DNA from: Diprion similis
Taxonomy: Eukaryota; Arthropoda; Insecta; Hymenoptera; Diprionidae
Assembly: GCF_021155765.1 (NCBI RefSeq)
Contig: NC_060110.1
Coordinates: forward strand, 5,146,001 to 5,210,000
Length of the DNA stretch: 64,000 nucleotides
Reading direction: 5' to 3'
Numbering within the stretch: the stretch's first letter is position 1; each line of letters starts with the position of its first letter. Shown in pieces: positions 61,033 through 64,000 of the stretch. The notes below the pieces were generated by a model. That model saw nothing but the letters and a program-made list of their open reading frames with translations, was not told where the DNA came from and ran no database searches. The position numbers and the translations under genes are program-made.

Positions 61033-64000
61033 ATCGCTAAATCGACTTTAGGGCCATCCAAAATTGTTGTAATTTTGATCTAAAATCCGAAGAGGTTAGC
61101 GTAACTTTGATTAGCCAAAAAATCGTTCGAGTGCGAGTCAACTTTTGAGACCCTTTCTTGACTAATTGGACGCACAGAAACTGAAAAAACGGAACAAAAA
61201 AAGCGTAGGACCAACAGCAGAGAAATGACGATGAGATTCTGCAGTTTTTTGGCTGTAACTTTTCATCCGTTGCTCGCAGCGTATTAAGCCTGCGCTCAAT
61301 CAATTTCTCTCGCAAAATTACGTCGGAATGGTGCCCTAAAGAATTAATTGCAGCACTTTTCAAAGTCGTCGAAATTTTCGACAAAAATCCGAAGGGGTTA
61401 GCCTTGATTTATTTGCGATTTTTGGAACCGAAAATTTCTGGTCTCCGAATTGATTTGTATGACCGTTTCTTGGCTAATTGGAACCTCAGGAACTCAAAAA
61501 ACACATTAGAAGAAGGGTAGGACCAACAGCAGAGAAATGACGATGAGATTCTGCAGTTTTTTGGCTGTAACTTTTGATCCGTTGCTCGCAGCGTATTGGG
61601 ACTGCGCTCAATCGATTTATCTCGCAAAATTACGTCTGAATAGTGCCCTGAAGAATTAATTGCAGCACTTTTCAAAGTCATCAAAATTTTCGCCGAAAAT
61701 CCAAAGGGGTTAGCCTTACTTTTTTTGCGATTTTTGAAGCCAAAAATTTATGGTCATCGAATTGATTTGTATAACCGTTTCTTGGCTAATTGGAACCCCA
61801 GGAACTCAAAAAACACATTAAAAAAAGGGTAGGATCATCAGCAGAGAAATGACGATGAGAATCTCCAGTTTTTTGGCTGTAACTTTTGATCCGTTGCTCG
61901 TAGCGTATTGGGACTGCGCTCAATCGATTTCTCTCGCAAAATAACGTCGGAATATTGCCCGGAAAAATTACTTGCAGCACTTTTCAAAGTCGTCGAAATT
62001 TTCGCCAAAAATCCAAAGGGGTTAGCCTTACTTTTTTTGCGATTTTTAGAGCCGAAAATTTCTGGTCATCGAATTGATTTGTATGACCGTTTCTTAATTG
62101 ATTGGAACCCCAGGAACTCGAAAAACACATTAAAAAAAGAGTAGGACTGACAGCAGAGAAATGACGATAAGAATCTGCAGTTTTTTGGCTGTAACTTTTG
62201 ATCCGTTGCTCGCAGCGTATTGGGACTACGCTCAATCGATTTCTCTTGCAAAATTACGTCGGAATAGTGCCCTGAAGAATTAATTGCAGCACTTTTCAAA
62301 GTCGTCGGAATTTTCGCCGAAAATCGAAAGGGGTTAGCCTTACTTTTTTGCGATTTTTGGAGTCAAAAATTTATGGTCATCGAATTGATTTGTATAACCG
62401 TTTCTTGGCTAATTGGAACCCCAGGAACTCAAAAAACACATGACAAAAAGGGTAGGACCAACAGCAGAGGAATGACGATGAGAATCTGCAGTTTTTTGGC
62501 TGTAACTTTTGATCCGTTGCTCGCAGCGTATTGGGACTGCGCTCAATCGATTTCTCTCGCAAAATAACGTCGAAGAAGTGCCCTAAAGAATAGTTTGCAG
62601 CACTGTTCAAAGTCGTCGAAATTTTCGCCAAAAATCCAAAGGGGTTAGCCTTACTTTATTTGCGATTTTTGAAGCCAAAAATTTATTGTCATCGAATTGA
62701 TTTGTAAGACCGTTTCTTGGCTAATTGGAACCCCAAGAACTCAAAAAACACATCGAAAAAAGGGTAGGACCAACAGCAGAGAAATGACGATGAGAATCTG
62801 CAGTTTTTTGGCTCCAACTTTTGATCCGTTGCCCGCAGCGTATTGGGACTGCGCTTAATCGATTTCTCTTGCAAAATTACGTCGGAATAGTGCCCTAAAT
62901 AATTAATTGCAGCACTTTTCAAAGTCATCGAAATTTTCGCCAAAAATCCAAAGGGGTTAGCCTTACTTTTTTTGCGATTTTTGGAGTCAAAAATTTATGG
63001 TCATCGAATTGATTTGTATGACCCTTTCTTGGCTAATTGAAACCCCAGGAACTCAAAAAACACAATCAAAAAAGGGTAGGACCATCAGCAGAGAAATGAC
63101 GATGAGAATCTCCAGTTTTTTGGCTGTAACTTTTGATCCGTTGCTCGCAGCGTGTTGGGACTGCGCTCAATCGATTTCTCTCGCAAAATTACGTCGGAAT
63201 AAAGCCCTAAAGAATTAATTGCAGCACTTTTCAAAGTCGTCGAAATTTTCGCCAAAAATCCAAAGGGGTTAGCCTTACTTTTTGTGCGATTTTTGGAGCC
63301 AAAAATTTATGGTCATCGAATTCATTCGTATGACCGTTACTTGGCTAATTGGAACCCCAGGAACTCAAAAAACACATTAAAAAAAGGGTAGGACCAACAG
63401 CAGAGAAATGACGATGAGAATCTGCAGTTTTTTGGCTGTAACTTTTGATCCGTTGCTCGCAGCGTATTGGGACTGCGCTCAATCGATTTCTCTTGCAAAA
63501 TTACGTCGGAATAGTGCCCTAAAGAATTAATCGCAGCACTTTTCAAAGTCATCGAAATTTTCGCCAAAAATCCAAAGGGGTTAGCCTTACTTTTTTTGCG
63601 ATTTTTGGAGTCAAAAATTTATGGTCATCGAATTGATTTGTATGACCCTTTCTTGGCTAATTGGAACCCCAGGAACTCAAAAAACACAATCAAAAAAGGG
63701 TAGGACCAACAGCAGAGAAATGACGATGAGAATCTGCAGTTTTTTAGCTGTAACTTTTGATCCGTTGCCCGCAGCGTATTGGGACTGCGCTCAATCGATT
63801 TCTCTTGCAAAATTACGTCGGAATAGTGCCCTAAAGAATTAATTGCAGCACTTTTCGAAGTCATCGAAATTTTTGCCAAAAATCCAAAGGGGTTAGCCTT
63901 ACTTTTTTTGCGATTTTCGGAGCCAAAAATTTATGGTCATCGAATTGATTCGTATGACCGTTTCTTGGCTAATTGGAACCCCAGGAACTCAAAAAACACA
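61033..64000. repeat. Satellite array, 312-bp monomer, running off the window end
   Basis: The landmark GGGGTTAGCCTT falls near 61394, 61706, 62018, 62330, 62641, 62953, 63265, 63577 and 63889, a period of 312 bp with one 311-bp step. A more diverged unit forms the left edge (GAGGTTAGCG near 61092). About 9.5 units are visible and the array is open at 64000. Because 312 is divisible by 3, the same short frames recur in every unit on both strands; they vary like non-coding sequence and are not called genes. Monomers pair into 624-bp dimers (see findings). Confidence 0.92.

Noticed and set aside
60846..61040. Search for a tRNA gene in this frame region and elsewhere
   Set aside because: I found no cloverleaf with A and B box consensus; the GATTCGAATC string here lacks matching arms.
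1..64000. CRISPR arrays, bacterial operons or phage genes
   Set aside because: There is no short direct-repeat and spacer pattern, and coding sequence is split by spliceosomal introns; tandem repeats present are eukaryotic satellites and minisatellites.

Overview
This window is AT-rich, intron-rich animal DNA. It carries TTAGG-type repeats (the ancestral arthropod telomere motif), two CYP2-clan cytochrome P450 genes with insect-style exon structure, and two TATA-driven genes for secreted tryptophan/lysine repeat proteins of cuticle-like composition. Together these point to an insect. A hymenopteran, possibly a sawfly, is my guess and is not proven. Nothing suggests bacterial or organellar DNA. 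Exons were joined by eye from reading frame, splice consensus and family alignment.

Layout: (i) 1-10.8 kb has no recognisable gene, but holds several small inverted-repeat (MITE-like) elements at 2.44-2.90, 3.24-3.41, 3.60-4.13 and 7.31-7.72 kb. (ii) At 10.33-10.72 kb, TTAGG-type repeats alternate with a duplicated 124-bp block, just upstream of a GC-rich TATA promoter. (iii) Gene A (+, 11027-16117, 3 exons) encodes a predicted 393-aa secreted protein. It has YGAP repeats followed by a long array of octapeptides of the form W/Q-x-P-x-W-K-x-V/I. (iv) 16.5-33.2 kb has no confident gene; it holds dispersed repeats, fold-backs and microsatellites. (v) Gene B (+, 33658-35799, 3 exons) is a paralogue of A (474 aa) with the same exon plan and the same central hinge. 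(vi) 36.1-41.4 kb shows no gene. (vii) Two complete P450 genes face each other tail to tail: P450-1 (+, 41418-49240, 8 exons, 497 aa) and P450-2 (-, 58057-50740, 8 exons, 499 aa, with one GC-AG intron and an Asn in place of the usual I-helix acid). (viii) 58-61 kb holds a long AT microsatellite and a 107-bp tandem repeat. (ix) From about 61.03 kb to the window end runs a 312-bp satellite with 624-bp dimer structure.

The A/B pair is the most unusual content: two tandem paralogues of an octad-repeat protein family rich in Trp, Lys and His, probably extracellular (cuticle, silk or glue). The P450 pair are most likely microsomal monooxygenases. Nothing in the sequence links the two gene pairs functionally.
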